Below are positions 44,512-53,483 of a stretch of 64,000 nucleotides of DNA, piece after piece. The stretch covers positions 124,001-188,000 of the forward strand of contig NZ_JAKRCW010000001.1 in assembly GCF_022346425.1 (NCBI RefSeq), in the 5' to 3' direction. The DNA comes from Pseudoglutamicibacter albus. GTDB taxonomy: Bacteria > Actinomycetota > Actinomycetes > Actinomycetales > Micrococcaceae. A program made the position numbers and the translations under genes. The stretch's first letter is position 1, and each line of letters starts with the position of its first letter. A model generated the notes under the pieces. It was not told the origin of the DNA. It worked only from the letters and a program-made list of their open reading frames with translations, and did not search any database.

Positions 44512-44922
44512 TTAGTGCTGGCGAGCGCGCCTCATCAGAAGCAGACCGCCTATCAACACCGCGGCCGCAAAACCGGTGAGCCCCGCGACCTCCGCGCTGG
44601 TCGGAGCCAAGCCGCGCTCACGGGCTTCCGGTTGCTCCGGAGTAGGTGAAGGCTCCTGCGACGGCTCCTCAAGTGGCGTCGGTTCGTCGCTTGGCTCCGG
44701 TTCGCGGGTGTCTATGACGGTGAACTGGGCGGAGGTGCGCATCCGCATCTTCGTGTTCTCAGCACGGCCCACAGCCTTGTTGACCACAACATCGCCGTCC
44801 TGAGCCTCGCGCAGCTCAGCTTTGACGGTGATGGTCTGCTTCTCGCCGTAAGCCAGCGGCGCCTCGGTCACTACGCGGACGAGTCGGGGTGCTGAGCGGC
44901 GAGCCGGGGAAGGTGGTGAGCG
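44512..44922 (-). pseudogene. C-terminal remnant of a wall-anchored surface protein
   Basis: The tail of a large exported protein remains: a beta-sandwich end (TEAPLAYGEKQTITVKAELR, AQFTVID), a Pro/Glu/Ser spacer, LAPTS, a TM helix (VAGLTGFAAAVLIGGLLLM) and RRARQH. The frame stays open past the GTG at 44871 (RLVRVVTEAPLAYG looks native) until the TGA that also ends the protease gene at 44923. No signal peptide or N-terminus exists. The upstream part was lost when the protease/MerR module came to lie here, or by an associated deletion. Confidence 0.72.
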
Positions 44923-45834
44923 TCAGGCGCTGGTGTTGAGCCCCAGTCGAGGCAGAGCGACGTTCAGAATCTCCTCGGCAGGAGTTCTAAGGCATTCCGT
45001 TGCAGTACGGCCGGTCGCATCGAGGTACTCCTGTACGATGCGCGTTCCAGCGGCGTAACCGGCGCCGGTCGGCAGGCCGACGGGCGATGACCCAAAGAGT
45101 CGGGCACTCGCGTCGCCAAGCACCCAGCCCGCAAAGTGCTGCATGCCCGTGGTGTTGAGACCTTTGGAGACGCGGCGAAGTACGTCATCGCTTTCTCGTG
45201 TCTGTTCAGAAACAAAGTGGGTGTAGCCTCGCAGGCCGCAGTAGCGGACAGCGAAAAGGTCGGCCAGACCTTCAGCCACGACGTGCTCTCCAACAGTCAC
45301 GGTCATCGGATTCCATACAATCCCGCCGGGTGAATAGCGGAGGTTGTGATGTAACTCGTGTAACGCAATAGCTTCAAGCCGGTTGAGGATCACATCGGTG
45401 GGCCAGATGGTGATTGCGATGTAGCCGCTGATACCGCCGAAGGCTGAAAGCCCTTGCAATTCCTCCATAAAGTGCCGGTTGGTCGGGTCTCCCAACAGCA
45501 ACAACACAGTGATGTCCGGTATCTCAAGGCCGGGGATTGCGGTAGCTAAATCTGTTGCACCCTGAATCAGTGCTTGCTTGATGCGGTCCCATGCATCGGC
45601 CTTTTCCAAGCTATCTAGCGCATCGAGCATCCGCTGTTTTGGGGCCGCTGGGTCGAAGCCGAAGTTCTGAGCGTGAACTGCTACGAGGTCAGGCTCGCTA
45701 GGACCGAAAGAGTACATGCCTGCCACAGGTTGCCACAACCGGCGGAGAGCATCGTTTCGTTGCTCCCGTGAACAATCCAGTAGAGCGCGCATTTCGACGC
45801 CGCTTTCGACCACCGTGATGTGTGTGCTATTCAT
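44923..45834 (-). CDS. DUF2268-type putative zinc protease
   Basis: 303 aa, no signal peptide. A gluzincin-like active site is seen in IALHELHHNLRYSPGG (HExHH, ~residues 155-160), with a downstream Glu in VVAEGLADLFAVRYCG acting as third ligand candidate. The domain is the DUF2268 'predicted Zn-dependent protease'. It lies 22 bp after the MerR gene stop and is co-transcribed with it; such pairs recur in Gram-positive genomes. The target is unknown. Confidence 0.82.
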   Translation of the reverse strand: MNSTHITVVESGVEMRALLDCSREQRNDALRRLWQPVAGMYSFGPSEPDLVAVHAQNFGFDPAAPKQRMLDALDSLEKADAWDRIKQALIQGATDLATAIPGLEIPDITVLLLLGDPTNRHFMEELQGLSAFGGISGYIAITIWPTDVILNRLEAIALHELHHNLRYSPGGIVWNPMTVTVGEHVVAEGLADLFAVRYCGLRGYTHFVSEQTRESDDVLRRVSKGLNTTGMQHFAGWVLGDASARLFGSSPVGLPTGAGYAAGTRIVQEYLDATGRTATECLRTPAEEILNVALPRLGLNTSA

Positions 45835-45856
45835 GTTGAACCTTATGACCTGGGGC

Positions 45857-46651
45857 TTATGCCCACTCAGGGTTGTTGATATTCACTCCGCTGGTTACTG
45901 CGACAGCTTCAATTGCATCGGCAAGCCACCGGGCAAGGCCGGGTTGCCTGGCGTCGTAGTGGTTGGTGAAACTCTTGACGGTGATGTAGCTACGTGAGAT
46001 CAAATAATGCTTGGCCGGCGTGACAGGGAAAAACTCACCAAGTGCTTCGCGGTGCTTCTGGACTAGCATTGCTGCCTCATCGCTGGAGGCGGAAACGTTA
46101 TTGCGCACGGCTTCGGCGCACTGTTCTTCAACGCTGTTGAACCTATCGTTACACGCGGCCCAATCAGCATGACTCCACTCGGCGGTTCGTTGTTGACTTA
46201 TGCTCCAATCGTCAGTGTCGCCATAAGCGTCTTCAGCTTGTGAACGATATTCAACGAAGCGGGCTTCGCCTAGAATTTCTCCGATTTCGCTCAACGTTGG
46301 TTTCTTCGTGGCTGTTTCCTTGGCTATCAGCTTGTCGATCACGCTGAGCATTTCTTGAGTCTGCTGGATTTGAGACGTGAGAATTTCTCGTTGCCTCCGC
46401 AGATGTGCGATGTGTTCTGTGCCCGCCGCAAGTACGTCCTTGATGGTTGCAAGCTTCATGCCGGTGGCCCGATAGATCATGATCTGCTGGATTGTATCCA
46501 GGTCAGCGCGCGTATAGAGCCTGTAGTTTGAGCAGGTGCGCTCGGAAGGGCGGACAAGACCGAGGTCTTCCCAATGATGCAACGTACGCACCGTTATTTT
46601 GAACTGCCGGGCAACCTCCCCGACGGAGTAATGATCTTCATGGCTGTTCAT
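45857..46651 (-). CDS. MerR-family regulator with TipAS-like ligand domain
   Basis: 264 aa. The N-terminal MerR HTH (YSVGEVARQFKITVRTLHHW, YRLYTRADLDTIQQIM) and dimer coiled coil (LRRQREILTSQIQQTQEML) are followed by a TipA-type antibiotic-binding all-helical domain (EYRSQAEDAYGDTDDWSISQ through PAKHYLISRSYI). TipA proteins are activated by thiopeptides. It should act on its own promoter, which has the required 19-bp spacer, and so induce the DUF2268 protease. Confidence 0.88.
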   Translation of the reverse strand: MNSHEDHYSVGEVARQFKITVRTLHHWEDLGLVRPSERTCSNYRLYTRADLDTIQQIMIYRATGMKLATIKDVLAAGTEHIAHLRRQREILTSQIQQTQEMLSVIDKLIAKETATKKPTLSEIGEILGEARFVEYRSQAEDAYGDTDDWSISQQRTAEWSHADWAACNDRFNSVEEQCAEAVRNNVSASSDEAAMLVQKHREALGEFFPVTPAKHYLISRSYITVKSFTNHYDARQPGLARWLADAIEAVAVTSGVNINNPEWA

Positions 46652-46658
46652 GAACGTA

Positions 46659-46689
46659 ATTCTGATGCCTGACGTTACGTGAGGGTCAA
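46659..46689 (-). promoter_or_regulatory. MerR/TipA-type promoter and operator
   Basis: On the minus strand, -35 TTGACC (46684-46689) and -10 CAGAAT (46659-46664) are separated by 19 bp, the overlong spacer used by MerR activators. Overlapping it, 46668-46684 forms an inverted repeat (CCTGACGTTACGTGAGG, one mismatch), close to known TipA operators. Confidence 0.75.
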
Positions 46690-46799
46690 GTCGGTCTTAG
46701 CGGTGGGCCAGGCGCGTGCTCGCTAGGAAGTTGCGTTGATGGGCGGGCTGGTAGGTCATGATGTCACCTTACAGAAGTGAGCTGTACCCGGCGAGGGGC

Positions 46800-47110
46800 C
46801 TACGACGCAGCCTCAGTCGGCCTGTTGCGGCGCGCTCCGACGGCAATCATGATGAGCCCAGCCGCGATCCACGCTGACTGAGCCCAGGGTCCGCTGACCG
46901 GCAGAGGTGAGCTGGATAGCGAGCAGAACAGCCGAAGCCATGCCACCAAAGATGAGCGGCAGCAACGCTGAGTTCAGCCCCACGCCTTGAGGGTCCTCGG
47001 CGGTCACGGGTGCGACGTCGTTGACGGTGACTTCCTGCCCTTCGGCTTCCAGCTGGGTTGCCATCCCTTTGAGGGCGGCCGCATAGGGTGCACGCAAGTG
47101 AGCGCCTTCT
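46800..47110 (-). pseudogene. ABC-2/DUF3533-like permease remnant, truncated and frameshifted
   Basis: One frame reads QEVTVNDVAPVTAEDPQGVG and LNSALLPLIFGGMASAVLLA, typical of the last part of a TetR-linked membrane permease. After ~46915 the homologous reading moves to another frame (AWIAAGLIMIAVGARRNR) ending at 46800. The N-terminal part is absent; the remnant stops at ~47,100, where a TetR fragment begins on the other strand. Confidence 0.65.
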
Positions 47111-47112
47111 TG

Positions 47113-47367
47113 ATGTCACTGGGTGAAAACAATCAGGAATTTGTTGAATCGGAGAGGGTTGCGGAGGTTCGCGCGGACCGGCTGGCTCGCCTCGAACCTA
47201 TCCTTAGGCGGGCGCGTGAAGCCGGGTTGATAGGGGACATTGACGCGATGCGATTCCTGGTTGGGATCGCTGCGGCAACCCGACCACTACCAGACTTCGT
47301 GGAGGGGCACATCCCAGATGTGCATGAGTGGCTCATCGACGTCTACTTGCGTGGGCTCCGGCCGTAA
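47113..47367 (+). pseudogene. TetR-family regulator remnant (C-terminal half)
   Basis: ATG 47113 opens 84 residues ending LIDVYLRGLRP. The sequence (ERVAEVRADRLARLEPILRR, FLVGIAAATRPLPDF) fits the ligand-binding helices of a TetR regulator, but the DNA-binding HTH is missing. The same deletion appears to have removed the start of the divergent permease gene. Confidence 0.65.
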
Positions 47368-47453
47368 GGGTCTAGCGTTTATTCGTGCGGCTGTGGTGAA
47401 ATAAAGCCAACATGGGCTTGCATCCATCGTTTTTTGAGTTTGAAAGGCTCCGT

Positions 47454-48212
47454 ATGCGTCGCACCACAGCTGCTCTCTCCGCCCTGCTCATAAGCGTTGG
47501 CTTGGCCAGCTGCTCCCAGAACCAGGGCCAGAACGATGGGCAACAACAGGGGCAGAATCTGAGCGAACGGCTGATGCCGCAGCAGTCGCAAGACCAACAG
47601 CAGTCGCAACAGCCGGGGCAACAATCGGCACCGAGCCAGCAGTCGCCTGCGCCGAGCCCTTCCGTGCAACAGAATCAGCCAGGTGCTGGCGGCCTGAAAC
47701 CTGACCTTTCGGAGCCGACCCCGCCGTCGGGCCCTTATGAAAAGGCTACGGTTCAGCATCCCGCGCGGAATGTGCCTATCCCGCAATTGGACCCGAATAT
47801 TAGAAACGATAAAGCCGGGGTCAAGGAGGTCGTGAGGTACTTCATGGCTTCTCAGGAGTACATCAGGCAGACCGGTAACGCGAGGCCGCTAACTCAAGTG
47901 GCGCCGACGAGCTGCGCGGGATGCTGGGTGTATGCCAGCAGTGCGAACTATCTGACCTATTCGAAGGGCAGCTGGTATGTCGGTAAGGGCATCGAATATA
48001 AGGAAAGGACGTTACAGGTAAAGCCGCACCCCGACCGGCCGGGCCAGGTTGTCGCGACGTTCGATTTCTTTGAGAACGAGGTCACCCTCGTTGAGAACGG
48101 CAAACCGCAAGTGGTGGCGAGCCCGAACACGTTCCGCTCCACCATGGTCCTGGAATACGACTTTTCTCTGGACAAATGGATTATTCGCGAGCTGGAGAAC
48201 AGGCCGCGGTGA
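47454..48212 (+). CDS. DUF6318-like lipoprotein
   Basis: 252 aa from ATG 47454 (GAAAGG upstream). Lipobox VGLASC (Cys 20), then a Gln/Ser/Pro-rich linker of ~90 residues (QQSQDQQQSQQ), then a ~150-residue NTF2-like domain: AGVKEVVRYFMASQEYIRQT, SCAGCWVYASSANY with a conserved Cys pair, and a final strand WIIRELEN. This DUF6318 type is common and uncharacterised in Micrococcales. Exported and lipid-anchored. Confidence 0.78.
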   Translation: MRRTTAALSALLISVGLASCSQNQGQNDGQQQGQNLSERLMPQQSQDQQQSQQPGQQSAPSQQSPAPSPSVQQNQPGAGGLKPDLSEPTPPSGPYEKATVQHPARNVPIPQLDPNIRNDKAGVKEVVRYFMASQEYIRQTGNARPLTQVAPTSCAGCWVYASSANYLTYSKGSWYVGKGIEYKERTLQVKPHPDRPGQVVATFDFFENEVTLVENGKPQVVASPNTFRSTMVLEYDFSLDKWIIRELENRPR

Positions 48213-48234
48213 CGTAAACCAGGAGTCAATCGGC

Positions 48235-49047
48235 ATGACAGCCCCTGAATCCGCGCCAAAGTCGGTGACCGGGCGGATCTTGAGCATTCTGACGCTCTTC
48301 GAATCCGGGCAACGCTCCATTTCACTCACCGACATCGCTACCCGCACCGGCTTGCCGCTGTCCACCGTGCACCGCTTGGTTGGAGAGCTCGTCGAATGGC
48401 GGTTCTTGGCCAAGAATGAGACCGGCCGCTATCAGCTTGGCATCCGGTTGTGGGCGCTCGCCCAAAACACTGGCCGTCAGCTTCGCGATGCGGCGAAACC
48501 TCTGTTGCAGGACTTGTTCTCCTTGACTGGGGAAACCACCCACCTCGCCATTCGCGAGGGCAATGAGGCTCTCTATATTGAGAGGCTTTACTCGACCAAA
48601 CGGCTGGCTCGCGCAGCAAAAGTGGGCGGCTCTCTGCCGCTACACGCCACCGCCGTGGGTAAATGCATTCTGGCTTTCGAAGAGGACTGGGTCCGGGACG
48701 CGTACCTGCAGTTACCTTTGAAGGCTTTCACCCCCTTTACTGAAGTGAATCCGCACCGTCTAGCTGCCCAGCTGGCCAAGTTCCATAAGCAGGGCTATGC
48801 GACGGCGCACGAGGAAGTCACGATCGGCTCGAGTTCCATTGCCGTTCCCATTTTTCATACGGGCAGGCTCGGTGGGGCGTTGGGCCTAGTTGTCTACTCA
48901 TCTCAGGCTCCGGACATGACAAAGTACCTTCCGGCGATGCAAGCGATCTCCCGCAAGATCGAGAAAGCGACCGAGTTCATCCCGCTCGAATCCCTCCATG
49001 ACGCTCATAAGGAACCGTTGCCCGAGTCAGGAAACATGCAGGGCTGA
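48235..49047 (+). CDS. creR: IclR-family regulator of the alkylphenol cluster
   Basis: 270 aa from ATG 48235 (CAGGAG upstream; the longer frame starts inside the lipoprotein gene). Winged HTH in SISLTDIATRTGLPLSTVHRLVGEL, then the GAF-like effector domain with GETTHLAIREGNEALYIERL, GSLPLHATAVGKCIL and GYATAHEEVTIGSSSIAVPI. IclR regulators of aromatic catabolism bind the substrate or an intermediate. It is transcribed toward the P450, and two perfect palindromes lie between them. The symbol is by position. Confidence 0.82.
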   Translation: MTAPESAPKSVTGRILSILTLFESGQRSISLTDIATRTGLPLSTVHRLVGELVEWRFLAKNETGRYQLGIRLWALAQNTGRQLRDAAKPLLQDLFSLTGETTHLAIREGNEALYIERLYSTKRLARAAKVGGSLPLHATAVGKCILAFEEDWVRDAYLQLPLKAFTPFTEVNPHRLAAQLAKFHKQGYATAHEEVTIGSSSIAVPIFHTGRLGGALGLVVYSSQAPDMTKYLPAMQAISRKIEKATEFIPLESLHDAHKEPLPESGNMQG

Positions 49048-49087
49048 CTAACCGGTTCAGCTTCCGGAAAGCCCCCGCAAGAATGTC

Positions 49088-49106
49088 ACTTCCACTGAGT
49101 GGAAGT
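49088..49106. promoter_or_regulatory. Perfect 19-bp palindrome upstream of creJ (operator 1)
   Basis: ACTTCCACT-G-AGTGGAAGT, exact 9-bp arms around one base. Probable IclR-family operator. Confidence 0.65.
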
Positions 49107-49122
49107 TTCTCCTCGCCGGTGG

Positions 49123-49142
49123 AGTGTGAGGCGGCTCACACT
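49123..49142. promoter_or_regulatory. Second palindrome upstream of creJ (operator 2)
   Basis: AGTGTGAG-GCGG-CTCACACT, exact 8-bp arms, 44 bp before the TTG start of the P450. Confidence 0.6.
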
Positions 49143-49185
49143 AGGTGGAGCAGTTATCCATCCATTGGTTTTCTGAGGAGTCGTT

Positions 49186-50463
49186 TTGACTGACACCACT
49201 TCCACGACCGGTTGCCCGTACGCCGCAGCTGTGTCCGGCGCGGACAAGGACTACCACGGCTACAAGCCGTTTGATCTGAAAGACCCGTTCGGCGCCTACG
49301 CTGAGCTACGCGAGGAAGCGCCGGTCATGTTCGATGACCGCGTGGGCCTCTACGTTGTGACCCGCTACGACGACGTGAAGGCCGTCTTTGACGACTGGGA
49401 GACGTTCTCTTCTGAGAACGCCCAGGCTCCTGTACGTAGGCGGGGCCCTCAGGCCACCAAGATCATGGAAGAAGGCGGCTTCACGGCCTACTCCGGGCTT
49501 TCGGCCCGTATCCCGCCGGAGCACACGCGTATTCGTTCGATTGTGCAGAAGGCTTTCACCCCACGCCGATACAAAGTGATGGAGCCATTCATCCGGCAGA
49601 ACGTGGTGGATCTGCTTTCCGCAATGCTGGATAACCCGGATAACCAGGGCGACATCCTGCGGGATCTGGCCTACGACCTGCCGACCATCACCATCCTGAC
49701 CCTAATTGGCGCGGACGTTGAGAAGATTGACGATTTCAAACGCTGGTCGGACTCACGGGCAGCGATGACATGGGGCGATTTGAGCGATGAAGAGCAGATC
49801 CCACACGCCCACAACTTGGTTGAGTACTGGCAGGAATGCCAGCGCCTGGTAGCTGAGGCCCACGCGAACGGTGGGGATAACCTCACGGCTGACTTGGTCA
49901 AGGCTCAAGACGAGGGCGCTGAGATCACCGACCACGAGATCGCGTCCGTTCTCTACTCGCTGCTGTTTGCCGGGCATGAGACCACAACCACGCTGATCTC
50001 TAACTGCATGCGTGTGCTGTTGAACCACCCGGAGGACTGGCAAGCACTGATCGATGACCCTAAGAAGATCCCGGGTGCCATCAACGAGGTCCTGCGTTAC
50101 TCGGGTTCGATTGTCGCTTGGCGCCGTAAGGCACTCAAAGACACCGAGGTTGGCGGGGTAAAGATCCCTAAGGGTGGGGAACTGTTGCTGGTCATGGGTT
50201 CCGCGAACCGTGATGAGAGCCAGTTCGAGAACGGTGAAGAGTTCGATATTTCCCGCCCGAACGCCTCCGAACATTTGTCTTTCGGTTACGGCATCCACTA
50301 TTGCCTCGGCCAGATGCTGGCCCGGCTGCAAACCAAGATCGCGTTGGAAGAGATCGTCAAGATCGCCCCGCATCTGCAGCTGGTGGCACCGGAAGAGATC
50401 ACCTTCCGGGAGAACATTTCCTTCCGCGTCCCCGAGTCCGTTCCGGTGCGCTGGGCTAGCTAG
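49186..50463 (+). CDS. creJ: Cytochrome P450 of the alkylphenol-phosphate pathway
   Basis: 425 aa, class I bacterial P450. I-helix AGHETT (~262-267), ExxR region in INEVLRYSG with WRRKA following, and heme loop FGYGIHYCLGQ with Cys373. TTG start with GAGGAG five bases before. It should hydroxylate the alkyl side chain of the aryl phosphate stepwise, fed by the ferredoxin and reductase encoded downstream. First gene of an eight-gene run in the order seen for creJ-C of Corynebacterium glutamicum, which is the main reason for the symbol. Confidence 0.88.
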   Translation: MTDTTSTTGCPYAAAVSGADKDYHGYKPFDLKDPFGAYAELREEAPVMFDDRVGLYVVTRYDDVKAVFDDWETFSSENAQAPVRRRGPQATKIMEEGGFTAYSGLSARIPPEHTRIRSIVQKAFTPRRYKVMEPFIRQNVVDLLSAMLDNPDNQGDILRDLAYDLPTITILTLIGADVEKIDDFKRWSDSRAAMTWGDLSDEEQIPHAHNLVEYWQECQRLVAEAHANGGDNLTADLVKAQDEGAEITDHEIASVLYSLLFAGHETTTTLISNCMRVLLNHPEDWQALIDDPKKIPGAINEVLRYSGSIVAWRRKALKDTEVGGVKIPKGGELLLVMGSANRDESQFENGEEFDISRPNASEHLSFGYGIHYCLGQMLARLQTKIALEEIVKIAPHLQLVAPEEITFRENISFRVPESVPVRWAS

Positions 50464-50482
50464 GTTCTAGGAGTTTCAAGCG

Positions 50483-51604
50483 ATGAAATCTAATGAGTTG
50501 ATTCAGTTCTTTGATGGCGGCATCGAGCCTGAACTTGAGCAGCTAGGCGGTAAGGGTGCCTCCCTGGTTTCGATGACTGCGGCTGGTATGCCGGTCCCGC
50601 CAGGTTTTGTGGTGACGTGCGCTTTGTTCGATGAGTTCATGGCCGCTCACAACCTCCACCATAAGGTTCGGGAAGCGCTCGAAGGTCTCAATCCGGATGA
50701 TGTGGATGAGGTCGAAGAGATCTCCAAGAAGGTTCGGGAGAAGATTCTGTCCGCTCCGGTCCCGCCAGCTTCCTCCGAGCTGACTCGCCAGGCCCACGAG
50801 GCGCTCATGGAGCGTTTTGAGGAGCCGGTCCCGGTCGCTGTGCGTTCTTCGGCGACCGCGGAAGACCTGCCGGATGCGTCCTTTGCAGGCCAGCAGGACA
50901 CCTACCTGTGGCTGGAAGGCTTCGACACGGTTGGTGAGCATATCCGTAAGTGCTGGGCCAGCCTCTATACGGCGCGGGCTATCTTGTACCGCCTGAAAAA
51001 CAACATCCCTGACGAGGGGCTGTCCATGGCGGTGGTCGTCCAGAAGATGGTCAACGCTAAGGTCTCCGGGGTCGCTATGACCCTTGATCCGGCCACCGGG
51101 GACCGCTCCAAGATCACCGTTGATTCCTCTTATGGTGTGGGCGAGATGGTGGTTTCCGGTCAGGTCACCCCGGACAACATCATGGTGGACAAGGTCACCA
51201 TGGGGCTCGTTTCCGAGCATATTGGTAACAAGCACGCAGAGCTGGTCCCGGATGTAGCAGCTAAGACGCTGATTGAGAGGGAAGTGGACGCTGAACGCCG
51301 TGCGGTGCGTTCCTTGAACGATGAGGAACTCACCCAGGTGGCTGCCATGGCTAAGCGTGCAGAAAAGCATTACGGCTGCCCACAGGACATCGAATGGGCC
51401 CTAGATGCTGACCTCCCAGACGGGGAGAACTTGCTGTTGCTGCAGTCTCGCCCCGAGACTGTCCATTCCTCCAAGAAGCCTGCCGTGAAACCGGCCAGCA
51501 CCGGTGGATACGCAGCGAACCTGACCGGTTCCCTCACTGGTGCCGCCGGCAACGGTGGCTCCTTCTCCCTGTCCTCTATCACCTCCGCTTTTATTAAGAA
51601 CTAA
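50483..51604 (+). CDS. creI: Alkylphenol phosphate synthase, ATP-grasp (PPDK_N) subunit
   Basis: 373 aa matching only the N-terminal ATP/pyruvate-binding part of PEP synthase: LGGKGASLVSMTAAGMPVPP, VRSSATAEDLPDASFAGQQ, VVVQKMVNAKVSGVAMT and IEWALD...LLLLQSRPET. The mobile His domain is missing and is supplied by the next gene. Such split pairs are phenylphosphate synthases, which use ATP to phosphorylate the phenolic OH. The H/I naming follows gene order and could be reversed. Confidence 0.85.
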   Translation: MKSNELIQFFDGGIEPELEQLGGKGASLVSMTAAGMPVPPGFVVTCALFDEFMAAHNLHHKVREALEGLNPDDVDEVEEISKKVREKILSAPVPPASSELTRQAHEALMERFEEPVPVAVRSSATAEDLPDASFAGQQDTYLWLEGFDTVGEHIRKCWASLYTARAILYRLKNNIPDEGLSMAVVVQKMVNAKVSGVAMTLDPATGDRSKITVDSSYGVGEMVVSGQVTPDNIMVDKVTMGLVSEHIGNKHAELVPDVAAKTLIEREVDAERRAVRSLNDEELTQVAAMAKRAEKHYGCPQDIEWALDADLPDGENLLLLQSRPETVHSSKKPAVKPASTGGYAANLTGSLTGAAGNGGSFSLSSITSAFIKN

Positions 51605-51614
51605 GGAACGCATC

Positions 51615-53483
51615 ATGGCGATGAAGTCTTTCCCTAAGCCCTCTGAACTACCAGTCCCTGAGGGGGCTGAAGGCTGGGAGAAAATCTATCCGTATTATCT
51701 GGTCTTCCAAGACAAGCTCAAGGACGAAGAGGATCAGAAGTTCTGGTTCTGCGATTCGCAGCACTGGCCTACCGTTTTCAAGCCGTTTGAGACTATCGGC
51801 GCTGAGTTCGCTGTGAAGTGCTTAGGCCAATACAACGCACGCCACTTGATGATCCCTACCGCTAAGGGCATCGAGTTCCGCGTGCACCTGGGGTACTTGT
51901 ACATGTCTCCGATCCCGGTTCCTGAAGAAGAGATCGCTGAACGGGTTCCGGAGTTTGAAGCCCGCATCGGGCACTACTTCCAGAACTGGCAGCCGCTACT
52001 GGATCAGTGGCACACCAAGGTGCGCGACACCTTGAATGAGATGGAGTCGATCGAGTTCGAGCCCTTGCCGGACATGGTGCCTATGCAGGACATCCAGGAC
52101 GGTGTGGGCAAGGACGGCTCGGAGCGGCTGCTGGAGGATTACGACCGCCTGATCCAGCTGGCTTACCAGAACTGGCAGTACCACTTTGAGTTCCTGAACC
52201 TGGGCTACATCGCTTATCTGGACTTCTTCAACTTCTGTAAGGAAGTGTTCCCGAACATCCCGGAGCAGAACATTGCCGTGATGGTTCAGGGCGAGGACAT
52301 GGAGCTGTTCCGTCCGGATGATGAGCTGAAGCATCTGGCGGTCAAGGCTGTGGATCTGAATCTGCAGGAACACTTCACCAACACGGACGATGCGGAAGCA
52401 ACTCTGGCCGCGATCGCCGCCGCTGAGGGTGGGGATCAGTGGCTGGCTCAGTGGGAAGAGGCGCAGGATCCGTGGTTCAACTTCACCACCGGTAACGGCT
52501 TCTACTGCCACGATAAGTACTGGCGCGACCATTTGGACATCCCGCTGGGCTTCATCGCTGACTACATCCACCGCTTGGAGCAGGGCCAGCAGATTCTGCG
52601 CCCGATGGCCGAGCTCGTTGCCGAGCGTGAGCGCATCATCAGCGAATACCAGGACTTGCTGGATGAAGAGACCGCAGCGATCTTCGATGCCAAGCGTTCC
52701 CTGGCAGCTACCGCGTACCCGTATGTGGAGAACCACAACTTCTACATCGAGCACTGGACCATGGGCATCTTCTGGCGCAAGGTCCGTGCCTTGTCTAAGG
52801 TCTTCGCAGACGCCGGTTTCTGGGCAGATGACGAGGACATGCTGTACCTATCCCGCACCGAGGTCCGCGACGCCCTGTTCGATCTGGTCAACTCGCACGG
52901 CATCGGCGCTAAGGCGATCGGTCCAGTGTACTGGCCGGACGTTATCGCTGAGCGCAAGAGCATCGTGACCGCCTTGAAGAAGGCCCGCCCAGCGCCAGCG
53001 TTGAACACGCCACCGGAAGCAATCACCGAGCCGTTCACCCGCATGCTCTGGGGCATCACCACCGAACAGGTCCAGCAGTGGCTGGCAGGCGATGACGTCA
53101 ACGAGTCTGGCCTGAAAGGCATGGCTGCGTCCCCAGGCACTGCGGAAGGCTACGCCCGCGTGATCATGGATGCCGATGAGATCGGTCAGGTCCAGCAGGG
53201 CGAGATCCTGGTGGCGCCGGTGACCGCCCCGAGCTGGGGTCCGATCTTCGGCAAGATCAAGGCCGCAGTGACCGACATCGGCGGCATGATGTCCCACGCT
53301 GCGATCGTGTGTCGCGAATACGCACTACCGGCGGTCACGGGCACAGGTTCGGCATCCACCACCATCCAGACGGGCCAGTACCTGCGCGTCAACGGCACCG
53401 CCGGCACCGTGGAAATCCTCGACGGACCGTCTGATGAGGGCGCCGAAGCCGAGTCAGCTACCGCGGAGGCAGCGCTCTCATGA
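51615..53483 (+). CDS. creH: Alkylphenol phosphate synthase, phosphohistidine subunit
   Basis: 622 aa from ATG 51615. The first ~500 residues are the acceptor-binding part (FWFCDSQHWPTVFKPFE, WQYHFEFLNLGYIAYL, FFNFCKEVFPN). The C-terminus is the PEP-utilising mobile domain: GMAASPGTAEGYARVI, GEILVAPVTAPSWGPIF and phospho-His in DIGGMMSHAAIVCREY (His561). Phosphate passes from ATP via the ATP-grasp subunit to this His and then to the phenol. Size and pairing match the large subunit of phenylphosphate synthase and CreH. Confidence 0.86.
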   Translation: MAMKSFPKPSELPVPEGAEGWEKIYPYYLVFQDKLKDEEDQKFWFCDSQHWPTVFKPFETIGAEFAVKCLGQYNARHLMIPTAKGIEFRVHLGYLYMSPIPVPEEEIAERVPEFEARIGHYFQNWQPLLDQWHTKVRDTLNEMESIEFEPLPDMVPMQDIQDGVGKDGSERLLEDYDRLIQLAYQNWQYHFEFLNLGYIAYLDFFNFCKEVFPNIPEQNIAVMVQGEDMELFRPDDELKHLAVKAVDLNLQEHFTNTDDAEATLAAIAAAEGGDQWLAQWEEAQDPWFNFTTGNGFYCHDKYWRDHLDIPLGFIADYIHRLEQGQQILRPMAELVAERERIISEYQDLLDEETAAIFDAKRSLAATAYPYVENHNFYIEHWTMGIFWRKVRALSKVFADAGFWADDEDMLYLSRTEVRDALFDLVNSHGIGAKAIGPVYWPDVIAERKSIVTALKKARPAPALNTPPEAITEPFTRMLWGITTEQVQQWLAGDDVNESGLKGMAASPGTAEGYARVIMDADEIGQVQQGEILVAPVTAPSWGPIFGKIKAAVTDIGGMMSHAAIVCREYALPAVTGTGSASTTIQTGQYLRVNGTAGTVEILDGPSDEGAEAESATAEAALS

